Shown here: in pieces, positions 1 through 9,200 of the stretch
Layout of the letters: each line of letters starts with the position of its first letter
Numbering within the stretch: the stretch's first letter is position 1
From: Nitrospinota bacterium
GTDB lineage: Bacteria > Nitrospinota > Nitrospinia > Nitrospinales > Nitrospinaceae
NCBI GenBank assembly: GCA_027298165.1
Contig: JAPUGN010000156.1
Span: 1-24,506 of the forward strand
DNA length: 24,506 bases
Direction of reading: 5' to 3'
Notes under the pieces: generated by a model
Told to the model about the DNA's origin: nothing
The model's database searches: none
What the model saw: the letters and a program-made list of their open reading frames with translations, nothing else
Program-made: the position numbers and the translations under genes

Positions 1-390
1 TCCGGGTTCTCATGGGGTTTCTGCCAAATGGAATTGTGATAATCCTCATCAAACAAACGGGCAAAGGACAACGTCGTAAACAGGAAATCCATCATCTGGA
101 CGTTTTTGGGGTAGGCGTGCATATGCTCGAGCACTGGGTCCTCGAGCCGGCCGTATTTTTTAAGCTGTTGAGAGAAGGCGGTCAGTTGCGCTGGGTTGGG
201 AAGTTCGCCTTCCAGAAGAAGGTACACGCTTTCCTCAAACAGACCTTTGACCAGATCATAGATATGGTATCCCCGGTAAAGGAGAACAGGTTTCCCATCC
301 GCCCCTACGGTGGTAAAGGAAATATCGGACGTGCACACCGGCACCCCGTCCAATCCAGTATCAACTGTGGCCGAATTTTTTATGACTCAT
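1..390 (-). CDS. prpC: 2-methylcitrate/citrate synthase, 5' part, with apparent frameshift after the start
   Basis: This is the N-terminal part of a citrate-synthase-family enzyme, cut by the left edge. The family condenses an acyl-CoA with oxaloacetate; next to prpB and prpD the likely substrate is propionyl-CoA, giving 2-methylcitrate. The minus strand reads about 120 codons with typical family sequence: GLDGVPVCTSDIS, then LLYRGYHIYDL and YLLLEGELP (the conserved citrate synthase N-terminal RGY..DL and LL.GELP motifs). That frame has a TGA a few codons upstream and no ATG. An ATG at 390-388, well placed after AGGGTAGGTG, is in another frame; dropping one base from the six-A run (plus-strand T run 376-381) joins the two and gives MSHKNSATVDTGLDG. 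So it is either a sequence error, a real frameshift, slippage, or a start at an in-frame TTG near 353. It starts 3 bases after the prpB stop, as the third gene of the operon. Citrate synthase proper (gltA) is the alternative. Confidence 0.8.
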
Positions 391-393
391 CAC

Positions 394-1233
394 CTACCCT
401 TTATAATCCAGCAAACCGTTAATTTCCGCGCGATCCATCATTCCTTGCACCAAATGTTTCTGGGTGCCTTCCTGCTTTAAGCGGGAGAGGAACGTTTTGG
501 TTTGTCCGGCGTGATACCGAAACAGGGAAACCGGAAAAATAATGATGTTGTACCCCAGGTCCATAAACTCCCTGGCGCTGATGAAAGGCGTTTTTCCAAA
601 CTCCGTCATATTGGCCAGCAGATAGCCGTTGACTTCCTTACGGTACCGGGCGAATTCTTCCTTGCTTCTCAGAGATTCCGGAAAAATAACCTCAGCTCCG
701 GCTTCGCGGTACAAGTTACCGCGAGTGACGCTTTCTTCGAACTGTTTCTTGTCGTCGATATTGTCCGCCCCGCGCGCATCCGTTCGAGCGATAATGACAA
801 AATCGGGATCATGGGAATCCCGTGCCGCGCAGGCTTGTTTGATTTTGTCGGCCATTTCACTTCCCGGGATCACTTCTTTCCCGGGAAGATGGCCGCATTT
901 TTTGGGAACCACTTGATCTTCAATATGCAGGCCGGACAACCCCACCTCGATATATTTTCTCATGGTGTCTTCGATATTTTTGAAACCCGTATCGGCATCA
1001 CACACGACCGGCACATCCACCGCCCGGACAATCCATCGTCCCAAATAAAGGAAGTCTTCAATGCCCAAACTCCCATCGTCGGGTACCCCCAGACAATTTG
1101 AAAGCCCGGCTCCTGAAATATAAATTCCGGGAAATCCCTCCTGCGCAATTTGTTTGGCGGAAAAAGCGTTATAGGCTCCCGGCAGAACCAGTTTTTGATT
1201 ACGCAGCAGATTGCGCAGATCTTTCCCGGCCAT
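394..1233 (-). CDS. prpB: 2-methylisocitrate lyase
   Basis: A 279-residue member of the isocitrate lyase/PEP mutase superfamily, cytosolic. It cleaves 2-methylisocitrate to pyruvate and succinate, the last step of the methylcitrate cycle. Visible motifs are DADTGF at about 79-84 (metal/substrate site), the KKCGH signature at 111-115 with the catalytic Cys113, IIARTDA at about 148, LANMTEFGKTP (close to the LANITEFG motif of known PrpB), and the C-terminal KQEGTQ segment. KKCGH together with the TEFG segment favours methylisocitrate lyase over phosphonomutase or oxaloacetase relatives. The length (about 280-300 is usual) fits. The ATG follows GAGGTG with good spacing and begins one base after the prpD stop, so the two are probably translationally coupled. 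The substrate call rests on motif plus operon context. Confidence 0.87.
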   Translation of the reverse strand: MAGKDLRNLLRNQKLVLPGAYNAFSAKQIAQEGFPGIYISGAGLSNCLGVPDDGSLGIEDFLYLGRWIVRAVDVPVVCDADTGFKNIEDTMRKYIEVGLSGLHIEDQVVPKKCGHLPGKEVIPGSEMADKIKQACAARDSHDPDFVIIARTDARGADNIDDKKQFEESVTRGNLYREAGAEVIFPESLRSKEEFARYRKEVNGYLLANMTEFGKTPFISAREFMDLGYNIIIFPVSLFRYHAGQTKTFLSRLKQEGTQKHLVQGMMDRAEINGLLDYKG

Positions 1234-1234
1234 A

Positions 1235-2611
1235 TCATTTCACCTCAAACAATCTCATCAAACTTCCTATATCCTGTACCTGTTCCAGATTTCCAATCGT
1301 GTCAATGATTTTGTCCTGCTGTCCTTTTTTTAACAGGGGCGCGGCGGCCCTCCGGAATTTGGTTTCCAGCTCTTCCAAAGTCAAGGGATTGTTGGGATGT
1401 CCTTTGGGATCCAGAACTTCCTTTTCATACACTTTGCCGTTTTTCATGGCAACCGTGACTTTATTGGGAAACGATTTTCCATACATGTCAGTATATTCCT
1501 TTTTTTCCGCTACAGTCACCTTTTGCACGAGGTCCTGGAGTTGTGAATTTTTTAGGTGAGCGGCGTCAAACTGTTCCGGAGTCACTTCGCCGTCCATGAG
1601 AACCACCGCGACAATGTAAGGCAAACTGTGGTCCGCGGTTTCCTTGGTTTCGGGATGCCATTTGGCCGGCTCCTTGCCGATAATTTCATAGGAATGAAAA
1701 CTGGTTTCGACATGGATCTTTTCTATGTTTGAAACACCGTCGGTTCCTATTTGGTCCCGTAGGTCCAAGGCCGCCCAGATGGCGCTCTGGGAATGGTATT
1801 CCGCCGGAAAATATTTGATATAGGTGTCGATCACCTTGAACCGTTCGCCGTCCTGCCCCCCAAATTTTAGAGCCAGGTCGAATTCCCCCAACGTGATCTG
1901 GTTGATCAATCCATGCTGTCCTTCGAAAATATCACTGGGGCCGTCCATCCCGTGTTTTACATACAGCGCGGCTCGCACGGCATTTTGACAGGCCTGGGCA
2001 AACGCCGCGGCTTTCCATTTTGAGATCGTGCCGATACGCGTTTGCCGCAAATAAATTCCGGTGGTGATCGCGATGCTCATCGCATCCCGGATTTGGCCTT
2101 TGGACAACCCCATCAACTTCGCCGCCGGGGCGGTACTGGATACCGAGCCATAGGTCACATGATCCCAACCTTTTTGCCGGATGCCGGCGGCATCACACAA
2201 TCGGCAATGCAGTTCGTAGGCGATCACCATGGCCAGCAGGAGATCCTTTCCAGACTTTCCCTCTGCTTCCGCCACATTGAGACAGGCGGGGATGTTGTCG
2301 CTCGGGTGTGCGGGTTCTTTATTGAGGTAGGTGTCGTTCCAATCCAGCGCCCGGATCATGGTTCCCAAATAAAATGCCGCATCGTATACGGGGGATTTAT
2401 GGGACGTCCCCAAAAGGGTGGAACCCTGTTCCGAATGAGAGGCCAATGCAAAATTCCGGATCGCGACCACCGGGGGGGAATAATAGGCCGCAAGGGAGGT
2501 CGCAAAGCTGTCGAGGAGCCGGGTTTTGGTTTCCTGGATAGCCTGAGGCGTCAAATCCGCGAAGGATAATTCGTATACATAATCGGTTATCCGGGCTTCA
2601 ATTGGGTCCAT
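1235..2611 (-). CDS. prpD: 2-methylcitrate dehydratase, MmgE/PrpD family
   Basis: A cofactor-free dehydratase of the MmgE/PrpD family, about 458 residues from the chosen start. It dehydrates 2-methylcitrate to 2-methyl-cis-aconitate in the propionate-oxidising methylcitrate cycle. Seen in the sequence: RALDWNDT at about 87-94 followed by AHPSDN, the conserved substrate-site segment of PrpD (FNDTW...GHPSDN); then DHV..G.VSSTAPAAKLMGL, GTISKWKAAAFAQACQNAVRAAL, and the YFPAEYHSQSAIWAAL block that matches the FPAEFHSQTA motif. I start it at the ATG at 2611-2609, with AAGGTG six bases upstream; a longer reading from TTG at 2650 would add 13 residues and has no better ribosome site. It is first of three genes (prpD-prpB-prpC). 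Hydration of the product needs an aconitase that is not in this window. Another MmgE-family dehydratase is possible but less likely beside prpB. Confidence 0.85.
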   Translation of the reverse strand: MDPIEARITDYVYELSFADLTPQAIQETKTRLLDSFATSLAAYYSPPVVAIRNFALASHSEQGSTLLGTSHKSPVYDAAFYLGTMIRALDWNDTYLNKEPAHPSDNIPACLNVAEAEGKSGKDLLLAMVIAYELHCRLCDAAGIRQKGWDHVTYGSVSSTAPAAKLMGLSKGQIRDAMSIAITTGIYLRQTRIGTISKWKAAAFAQACQNAVRAALYVKHGMDGPSDIFEGQHGLINQITLGEFDLALKFGGQDGERFKVIDTYIKYFPAEYHSQSAIWAALDLRDQIGTDGVSNIEKIHVETSFHSYEIIGKEPAKWHPETKETADHSLPYIVAVVLMDGEVTPEQFDAAHLKNSQLQDLVQKVTVAEKKEYTDMYGKSFPNKVTVAMKNGKVYEKEVLDPKGHPNNPLTLEELETKFRRAAAPLLKKGQQDKIIDTIGNLEQVQDIGSLMRLFEVK

Positions 2612-2870
2612 CCGATGCACCTTGAACAGAAACAGCCCCCACCCAACCAATATAATTCCTGGAAGCCGAATTTTCTACACTTTTATCGTTATACCAGGGA
2701 GCGAGGATTTCGGGTCCGAATCGTTTTTTTAGGGAATTGGACTCAAAAAGATTTTACACTAGGGGCATGGACAACGGCTTTTGATCCCCTGGCAGGGAAT
2801 ACCCTGATGGAACTTTACCGAATTCTCATTTTGGAGAATTAAAAACGGGTGGGGGAATCAATGAGGGAGT
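2612..2870. other. Divergent intergenic region between prpD and acyl-CoA dehydrogenase
   Basis: This 259-base gap separates two divergently transcribed genes, so it should hold both promoters. On the minus strand an extended -10-like element TGGTATAAC lies at 2696-2688, about 75 bases before the prpD ATG, without a good -35 box. On the plus side TTTTACACT around 2753 resembles a -10 but its spacing to TTGGAC is too short. The clearest structure is the 20-base inverted repeat at 2821-2840. I see no convincing gene here. Confidence 0.4.
2821..2840. promoter_or_regulatory. Perfect 7-bp inverted repeat upstream of the acyl-CoA dehydrogenase
   Basis: AATTCTC and GAGAATT are separated by six bases (ATTTTG), giving a 20-base palindromic site that ends 30 bases before the acyl-CoA dehydrogenase ATG. 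It has the size and symmetry of a dimeric repressor site, placed where it would block transcription or sit at the 5' end of the message. It is followed by AAAA, not a T run, so it is unlikely to be a terminator on the plus strand. The binding protein is unknown. Confidence 0.4.
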
Positions 2871-4805
2871 ATGAAAATGGCTTTGGATTACAGCGTATTT
2901 AGTGCAACCGATCAAAAATCTGAACGGCCTAAAAGCCAGAATTTTTTCACATACAACCCCCACCTGAAATTCCTGATCCAGCGCTACGAAGGCAACGACC
3001 CTGAACTGACTTTGGATATCCTGAATATGATCGGCGAATTGAGCGCCCAGCATCTCGCCCCCTCTGCCGCCGAAAACGATCGAACTGGGTGCCGTTTGCA
3101 ATGGCAGGTCGGGTCACACAAGCTATCCCAATCCGAATTTCACCGTTTTCATGAACTCAGAGAAAAAGGTTCTAAAGAATCCTCCCATCCCGATGACGCC
3201 GTGGGCCGGGCCTTGAGGGATTTTCAGGCCGATCCTCAGCTTCCGATATTTTCAGACGTCCTGCTCCCCGAGGGGGCCCAGGAACAAGTTCAATCGCTCC
3301 GGGAGCAAAGCCTGATCGGTTTGCCGCTACCGGAATCCTATGGTGGCGGCGGTTTGTCTCAAATGATGGCCGGAGCGGCCCAGCTTTTCTATGCGCAGGC
3401 GGATGCTTCTCTATTCCTCCGCGTCATGCTGACCGAAGGGGTCGCCGATCTGATCGATAACTTTGGCGATGACGATTTGAAAAAGAAGTATATCCCTCTG
3501 CTTTGCTCGGACGACCCGAACCACCATTATATCGGGGCTATGGTGATCACAGAACCTGAGGCCGGTTCAGATTTAAAAGGAATCACGGTCAAGGCTATAA
3601 AAAAAGACAATCAATATTTACTGGGGGGAAGAAAGATATTCATCACCAATCCGGATGCCGAAGCTTGCGTTGTTTTAGCCCGAGTGGAAGGCGCGCGCCC
3701 GCAGACTTTGGAAGGCTTGACTCTGTTCTTGGTTCCAAAATATTTGAAGGATGACCAGGGACAACAAACCCGAAACCCTATTCTCATTGAGAATCTGGAG
3801 GAAAAGTTGGGAATTCATTCCTCTCCGACCGGGACCATGCTGTTCAAGGGAGCTGAAGCCTATTTAATCGGGAATGAAGGGGATGGCCTGAAGCAGATGC
3901 TTTACCTGATGAACAAATCCAGGTTGGGCATCGGCACGCAGGGACTGGGTATCGCCGAGCAGGCTTTCCTGGAATCCGCCGTTTTTTGCACGCAGAGAAA
4001 ACAATTCGGTAAAACGCTCGCCGAACTTCCTTTGATGCAGGAAATCCTGGCCACGATGCGGATAGAAAATGAAGCCGTCACCAGCCTGATTTTTAAATCC
4101 TATCATTACATTGACCAATATCGGGCGCTCAGGAGAAAAAATCAAACGGGAGAGATGACCCCCACCGACCGTGAGGCTTTGGAAAAATATCAGAAACTGA
4201 TTCGGATATTGACTCCCCTGGCCAAATACCGTGGATCGGAATGGAGTGTCACCGCGGCGGATAGGGCGGTCAGCAATCTGGGAGGTTACGGGTATATTGT
4301 TGATTTCCCCGTGGAACGGCTGATGCGGGATGCCAAAATCACAACCATTTATGAAGGAACCAATAATATGATGGTACTCGACATTCAACGGTCCATTGCC
4401 AGGGAATCCACCCTGGAGGTTTTGATTGAGGACATCGAATCTCATTTGCAAGCCGTTACAAATAGTTCATTGATTCCTTTTAAAGACCTGGTTTTTCAGG
4501 GGGTGGAAAGCATCCATGATGCGCGAGAAAAAATTTTGAAATCGCAAGAACCGGATACGGCTCAGCAAGTTGAGGCCCGGAGATTCGCCGAACTTCTGAT
4601 CCGGGTGTACGAAGCCGGATTGATGCTGGAGGAAGCACAATTCCTGATCGACCAGGAGAACGATTGGAGGAAAGCGGTGATGGCTATGAAATACATCACG
4701 GACCAGTTGTCCCCCTCAACCCCATCCATTACCGGTCAAATGTTATCCGTAAAATATTTTGATTCCATTTTTTACATGGAGAAAGTGGAGTCCCTCTCCC
4801 ACTAA
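2871..4805 (+). CDS. Acyl-CoA dehydrogenase, long form
   Basis: An FAD flavoenzyme of 644 residues that introduces the alpha-beta double bond in acyl-CoA thioesters and passes electrons to electron-transfer flavoprotein. The first ~75 residues are an extra N-terminal segment; the ACAD core follows: SYGGGG.S in the N-terminal helical domain, VITEPEAGSDLKGITVKA (substrate/FAD binding) around 227-244, the middle beta domain GRKIFITN, RKQFGKTLAELPLMQ in the C-terminal domain, GGYGYIVDFPVERLMRDAKITTIYEGT with the candidate catalytic base Glu495, and a further ~130-residue helical C-terminal extension. Length is well above the ~380 of short/medium chain enzymes and resembles the long bacterial forms. 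The ATG at 2871 follows GAGGGAG; ATG at 2877 is an alternative. It stands 175 bases upstream of the thiolase, which has its own promoter. Chain length and branch preference cannot be told from sequence by eye. Confidence 0.9.
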   Translation: MKMALDYSVFSATDQKSERPKSQNFFTYNPHLKFLIQRYEGNDPELTLDILNMIGELSAQHLAPSAAENDRTGCRLQWQVGSHKLSQSEFHRFHELREKGSKESSHPDDAVGRALRDFQADPQLPIFSDVLLPEGAQEQVQSLREQSLIGLPLPESYGGGGLSQMMAGAAQLFYAQADASLFLRVMLTEGVADLIDNFGDDDLKKKYIPLLCSDDPNHHYIGAMVITEPEAGSDLKGITVKAIKKDNQYLLGGRKIFITNPDAEACVVLARVEGARPQTLEGLTLFLVPKYLKDDQGQQTRNPILIENLEEKLGIHSSPTGTMLFKGAEAYLIGNEGDGLKQMLYLMNKSRLGIGTQGLGIAEQAFLESAVFCTQRKQFGKTLAELPLMQEILATMRIENEAVTSLIFKSYHYIDQYRALRRKNQTGEMTPTDREALEKYQKLIRILTPLAKYRGSEWSVTAADRAVSNLGGYGYIVDFPVERLMRDAKITTIYEGTNNMMVLDIQRSIARESTLEVLIEDIESHLQAVTNSSLIPFKDLVFQGVESIHDAREKILKSQEPDTAQQVEARRFAELLIRVYEAGLMLEEAQFLIDQENDWRKAVMAMKYITDQLSPSTPSITGQMLSVKYFDSIFYMEKVESLSH

Positions 4806-4883
4806 ACCCAGCCCGTTCCAAAGCGCCTGGGAAACCCCGTTTTCCGCCATCCTTCAGAATTCCATAACCCTATATATATTAAT

Positions 4884-4938
4884 GGTTTTAATCTAATTAA
4901 GTGCCCATCTTTCGGTTGCTTAATTGGCCATTAAAACC
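4884..4938. promoter_or_regulatory. Long imperfect inverted repeat overlapping the thiolase promoter
   Basis: Two arms face each other: GGTTTTAAT (4884-4892) plus AATTAAG (4895-4901) against CTTAATT (4919-4925) plus ATTAAAACC (4930-4938), i.e. 9 + 7 paired bases with a 2-versus-4-base internal loop and a 17-base apical loop. The right arm contains the smaller palindrome TTAAT-TGGCC-ATTAA (4921-4935), which lies between the -35 and -10 boxes of the promoter at 4917-4944. As DNA it could be a pair of operator half-sites; no T run follows, so it is not an ordinary terminator. A related sequence is found at 15675-15700. Confidence 0.5.
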
Positions 4939-4944
4939 TATATT
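4917..4944 (+). promoter_or_regulatory. Sigma70-like promoter for thiolase and 2-oxoacid oxidoreductase
   Basis: TTGCTT (4917-4922) and TATATT (4939-4944) are separated by exactly 17 bases, close to the housekeeping -35/-10 pattern. The expected start of transcription near 4951 leaves a ~30-base leader that carries AGGAGGT at 4959-4965 and AAGGTG at 4971-4976 before the thiolase ATG at 4981. The spacer contains a palindrome, so a bound regulator would compete with RNA polymerase. Confidence 0.55.
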
Positions 4945-4980
4945 AGTAAGGAGAGGGGAGGAGGTAATTAAAGGTGTTCT

Positions 4981-6165
4981 ATGCTTCCCTTTGAGGGTTC
5001 TACATATATTTACGGTGCCGCGCGCACCCCTATCGGAAAATTCAACGGTTCTCTGGCCTCCATTCCTGCAGTGGAATTAGCTGCAGTAGCGATACGCGAG
5101 GCCCTTCAGAGAAGCGGCATTCCTCACGCTAAAATCAGCGAAGTCATTCTGGGAAACGTGTTGTCGGCGGGAGTCGGTCAGGCTCCGGCGCGGCAGGCAG
5201 CGCTCAGGAGCGGTTTATCCGATTCCGTCGGCGCCACCACCATCAACAAGGTTTGCGGCTCCGGCCTCAAGGCGGTGATGCTGGCCGACCAAGCCATCCG
5301 TTTGAAGGATGCTGAGTTTGTGGTGGCGGGAGGCATGGAAAGCATGAGTCAGGCTCCATTTTTGCTCATGGATATTCGCCGGGGATACAAATTGGGAAAC
5401 CGGACGATGATCGATGGACTGGTGCATGACGGATTATGCGATTCCTTCTCCCAGCATCATATGGGAGAAGTTGCCGAGGCTCTGGCCTGCAAAGATTCCA
5501 TCAGCCGTAAAACCCAGGACGACTATGCCCTCATGAGTTACCAACGCGCCCGGGCGGCACAGGATCAATGTCATTTTTCCAAAGAGATTGTGGGGGTGCC
5601 CGTCACCCGCCGTGGAGAACAAACGGTAGTCGAAAAAGACGAGCAACCCTATGCGGACAACCTGGACAATCTGCCAACCCTGCCTGCCGCTTTTGTCAAG
5701 GAGGGGGGAACGGTAACCGCGGGCAACGCTTCCAGCATCAATGACGGAGCGGCGGCCCTGGTATTGGGTCCTGAAGATACCCATTTCAAGCCATTGGCTC
5801 GCATCGTCGCGCACGCCACCCATGCCCAGAAGCCGGAGGAGTTTCCCATCGCTCCCGCAGGGGCCGTTAAAAAACTGCTGAAGCAGTGGCAGGTTTCACT
5901 GAGCGATATCGATTTGTTCGAGATCAATGAAGCGTTTGCGGTTTCCACCCTGGCCGTGTGCAACCGGCTGGGGATCGATTTGAAAAAAGTCAATATTCAT
6001 GGCGGGGCGGTGGCCCTGGGGCATCCCATTGGGGCGTCCGGTGCCCGCATCCTGGTTACCCTTCTGCATGCTTTGCAACACAAAAATCTGAAGCGAGGAA
6101 TCGCGACCCTTTGTCTCGGCGGTGGAGAGGCCGTCGCCTTGGGGATTGAAATGATAGATGATTAA
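4981..6165 (+). CDS. Acetyl-CoA acetyltransferase-type thiolase (copy 1)
   Basis: A 394-residue thiolase of the acetoacetyl-CoA/3-ketoacyl-CoA group. It cleaves a 3-ketoacyl-CoA with CoA to acetyl-CoA plus a shorter acyl-CoA, or runs in reverse. All catalytic parts are present: nucleophilic Cys92 in NKVCGSGLKAV, GGMESMS at about 118, EINEAFAVS, His348 in GGAVALGHPIGASGARI, and acid/base Cys378 in CLGGGEAVA. The ATG is fixed by AAGGTG four bases upstream; a stronger AGGAGGT sits 15 bases away, rather far. The oxidoreductase gene follows after 36 bases, so the two should be co-transcribed. By eye it shares more than half its residues with the thiolase at 19632, including long identical runs such as LSAGxGQAPARQAAL, so they are paralogues. 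Substrate could be acetoacetyl-CoA or a 2-methyl or longer homologue. Confidence 0.92.
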   Translation: MLPFEGSTYIYGAARTPIGKFNGSLASIPAVELAAVAIREALQRSGIPHAKISEVILGNVLSAGVGQAPARQAALRSGLSDSVGATTINKVCGSGLKAVMLADQAIRLKDAEFVVAGGMESMSQAPFLLMDIRRGYKLGNRTMIDGLVHDGLCDSFSQHHMGEVAEALACKDSISRKTQDDYALMSYQRARAAQDQCHFSKEIVGVPVTRRGEQTVVEKDEQPYADNLDNLPTLPAAFVKEGGTVTAGNASSINDGAAALVLGPEDTHFKPLARIVAHATHAQKPEEFPIAPAGAVKKLLKQWQVSLSDIDLFEINEAFAVSTLAVCNRLGIDLKKVNIHGGAVALGHPIGASGARILVTLLHALQHKNLKRGIATLCLGGGEAVALGIEMIDD

Positions 6166-6201
6166 AACCCGTGAAGCGAGGCTGGTTTTAAATCGAGAGA
6201 A

Positions 6202-9200
6202 ATGCCAATGAATGCGCCAAAGACCAGGAAAACGAAAAAAGAAGCGGTTTCACAAGCTGATAATACCCTTCTTGATCAAGAACGTTATCTGGTTTGTGAG
6301 GGCAGTGTTCATTTGACCGGTATTCAGGCCCTGGTCAGGCTTCCCTTGGACAACCTTCGGCTTCTAAAAAAAATCTTTCCCAGTAAACGATTTGCTTACT
6401 TCATCTCCGGTTATGAAGGCAGTCCCTTAGGCGGATTGGATATCAATTTAAGAAAAATTTATCCCATCCTTAAAGAATGGAATATCATCCATGTTCCGGG
6501 AGGCAATGAAGAAGCGGCGGCCAATATGATGTGGGGAAGCCAACTGCACCGGCTGTTCGGCCCGTCCAAGGTCGACGGCATCATAGGCGCCTGGTATGGA
6601 AAAGGCCCGGGAGTTCGGCGAATCGCCGATGTCCAGGATCATCTTCAGATGGCCGGACTGGATAAATTATGCGCCGCCTATTTTATGAGCGGGGACGATC
6701 ATGCGAGCAAAAGCAGTACCACGCCGCATCAAACCGACGTCGTGCATTTCGCCAATCATGTCCCGACCGCCTATCCCGGTAGCATCCGGGAAATTCTGGA
6801 TATCGGGAAAAAAATTACTTTGGCTTCGATGATTTCCGGGCTCAGCATCAACTTGAAAGTTGAAACTCATATTTGCGACGGATCCCAGGAATTTGTTTTG
6901 GACCCCGAAGAGGACCGTGAGCTCGCCAAAAAGTTTCACCAATTCCTGAAGGAACATCAAGACTATTCACGGCTGTTCAGCCCGATATTACTCCGACCCA
7001 AAGTTCTTGAAAATGAAAAGGAACTTTTATATTCCAAAATTCCCATGATTCAGGAAATCTCCCGGGAATTCGGATTCGACACATGGAAAAACCGCAACCT
7101 GAAATCCGATTTCGGCATCGTGGCCACCGGGAAAAGCTATTATGATCTCCTTGGCGCATTGCGACAGTTGAACATTTCGGAGAATGAGGTGGAAATTTAT
7201 AAACCCATGATCACCTGGCCGCCGGATATGGTTTCCTTCCGGGAATTCACGCAAGGCAAGCGGGAAATCATTGTGATCGAGGAGAAACGCGCGTTTTACG
7301 AAAACCACATCAAGCATGAGATGTTTAATGATGCCCATCGCCCGGTTATCGTCGGCAAGAAAGACGAACGGGGAGAAGTTTTGTTCCGTCAAAACAACAA
7401 TCTCGATACGGATATCCTATCCGAAGTTTTGGGAAAACGGTTGGCCGCCAAGGAGCTGTTTAAAGACCGGGGGATCGACCGAATTCTGAAGAAGAAGAAA
7501 CAGCTGATCGAGATCTCCCTTCCAATAAATATCAAAAGGCCTCCCGGTTATTGTTCGGGTTGCCAGCACCGAACCGCTTTGGAAATTGCCGGCCATCATA
7601 AATTAGAAGGAACCGTGGATTCGATTATTGTGGAAAATAAAGATATGGATGGCAATCCTGTAAGCATGGAAATCACTCCAAAGCACCTCCTGGGAATAGG
7701 GATCGGCTGTTCTACAATGTCTATCATAGATACTCTGGCCAGCAACCGGGCCGTGGTGGTCGGCCCCATGGAAAGCGAGGGATTGCTTTGGATGGGTGCT
7801 TCTGCCTTCAGTTATCGTATGCATGCAGACCAGGGCTGTGGGGACGGGACCTATTTTCATTCGGCCCGGCTCAATATCAGTTTCATCCGGGATGCGATCC
7901 AGCATTTGAAACGTCATTACGATATCGAGGATACCAACCAGACACTTTTGTACGTAGACAACAGTGTCGTGGCCATGACCGGCGGTCAGCGCCCGGTAGG
8001 GCAGGACGACCCGGAAACGGCGATCGCCAATATCCAAAAAGAAGGCATTCAACATATTGCCCTGGTGGCAGAATACCCGGAGGAATTCATCCATCTTAAG
8101 AAAAAGTATGGTATTGAAGTATTCCCGAAATCCGAAACGTTGCAGGTGAAAGAAGAGTATTCCAAAAAGCCGGGCCTGAGTGTTATTTGGTATGTACAAA
8201 AATGCGCCATTGAAAAATCCCGGGAACGTAGAAGAGATGTCGAACTGGCTCCCAAAACGCGCGTTCATGTCAACCCTGAAGTGTGTGAGGATTGCGGGGA
8301 CTGCGGCGTGGAAGCCAAATGCGCGTCTGTCTGGAAAATGGATACGGAGTTCGGTCCAAAAGTCAAAATCCATCAGTTCAGTTGTATTCAGGATTTCGCC
8401 TGCGCCCGGGGCGAATGCCCCTCTTATGTTCGGGTCTATACCCAAACCGGCCAACCGTTGCTACGACCCGACCTATCAAAAATACATATTGGGGATGACG
8501 AGCTGGAGGACCCCAAGAGAAATATAGATCCCAATAAAGTATATGAGATATTTTCTATCGGCATAGGAGGGTGGGGCCTGATGACCACTTATGAAATCCT
8601 GGCACGGGCGGCCACCAAGGAAGGCAAGCATGTGGTCAAAGAAGATGATACCGGTCTGGCGCAAAAAGGAGGAGAGGTCAACAGCAATTTAAAGATTTCC
8701 CATCAATCCACCAGCCTCAACGAAGGATTTGATATCGAGGCCGGGGAAGCCGATATTTATTTTTGCTCGGATTTGATCGGCGCGGTCAACCCGGCCAATC
8801 TGGTAACCACATCAAGGAAGAAAACGGTCGCCATCGTCAACACCCAAAAAATTCCAACCATGCCCATGATTGTTGGAAAGGAAACTTATCCGGAGGAACA
8901 ACAGCTGATCGATATCATCAATGAACATACCATTAAAGAAAAGAATATCTTTATCAACGCCACCGATATCGTTGAAAGGCTGTTCAAGGATTTCAAGCCC
9001 ACTAACCTTTTCATGGCGGGACTTGCCTTTCAAAGTATAAAAGATTTTCCCATTGAGCATGCGAGCTCCATCGAGGAGGGCATCCGGGCCAACGGTGTGG
9101 ATGTCGAAAAAAATATCCAGGCTTTTCGGTACGGGCGATTGTATGCCATCAATCCCACAAAAGTGCTGAATCTGGCCTACCCGAAACCTCTTTCCGACGC

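Noticed and set aside
12..422. 136-codon plus-strand ORF at the left edge
   Set aside because: It lies opposite the citrate synthase frame, which has clear family motifs; it is a shadow frame.
502..1101. 199-codon plus-strand ORF
   Set aside because: It is antisense to prpB, whose motifs (DADTGF, KKCGH) are unmistakable; no ribosome site or family motif.
2042..2569. 175-codon plus-strand ORF
   Set aside because: It lies within prpD on the opposite strand and has no recognisable motifs.
3864..4451. 195-codon minus-strand ORF
   Set aside because: It is antisense to the acyl-CoA dehydrogenase core, including its catalytic region.
7603..8454. 283-codon minus-strand ORF
   Set aside because: Long, but it runs opposite the thiamine and iron-sulfur segments of the oxidoreductase, whose motifs are intact.
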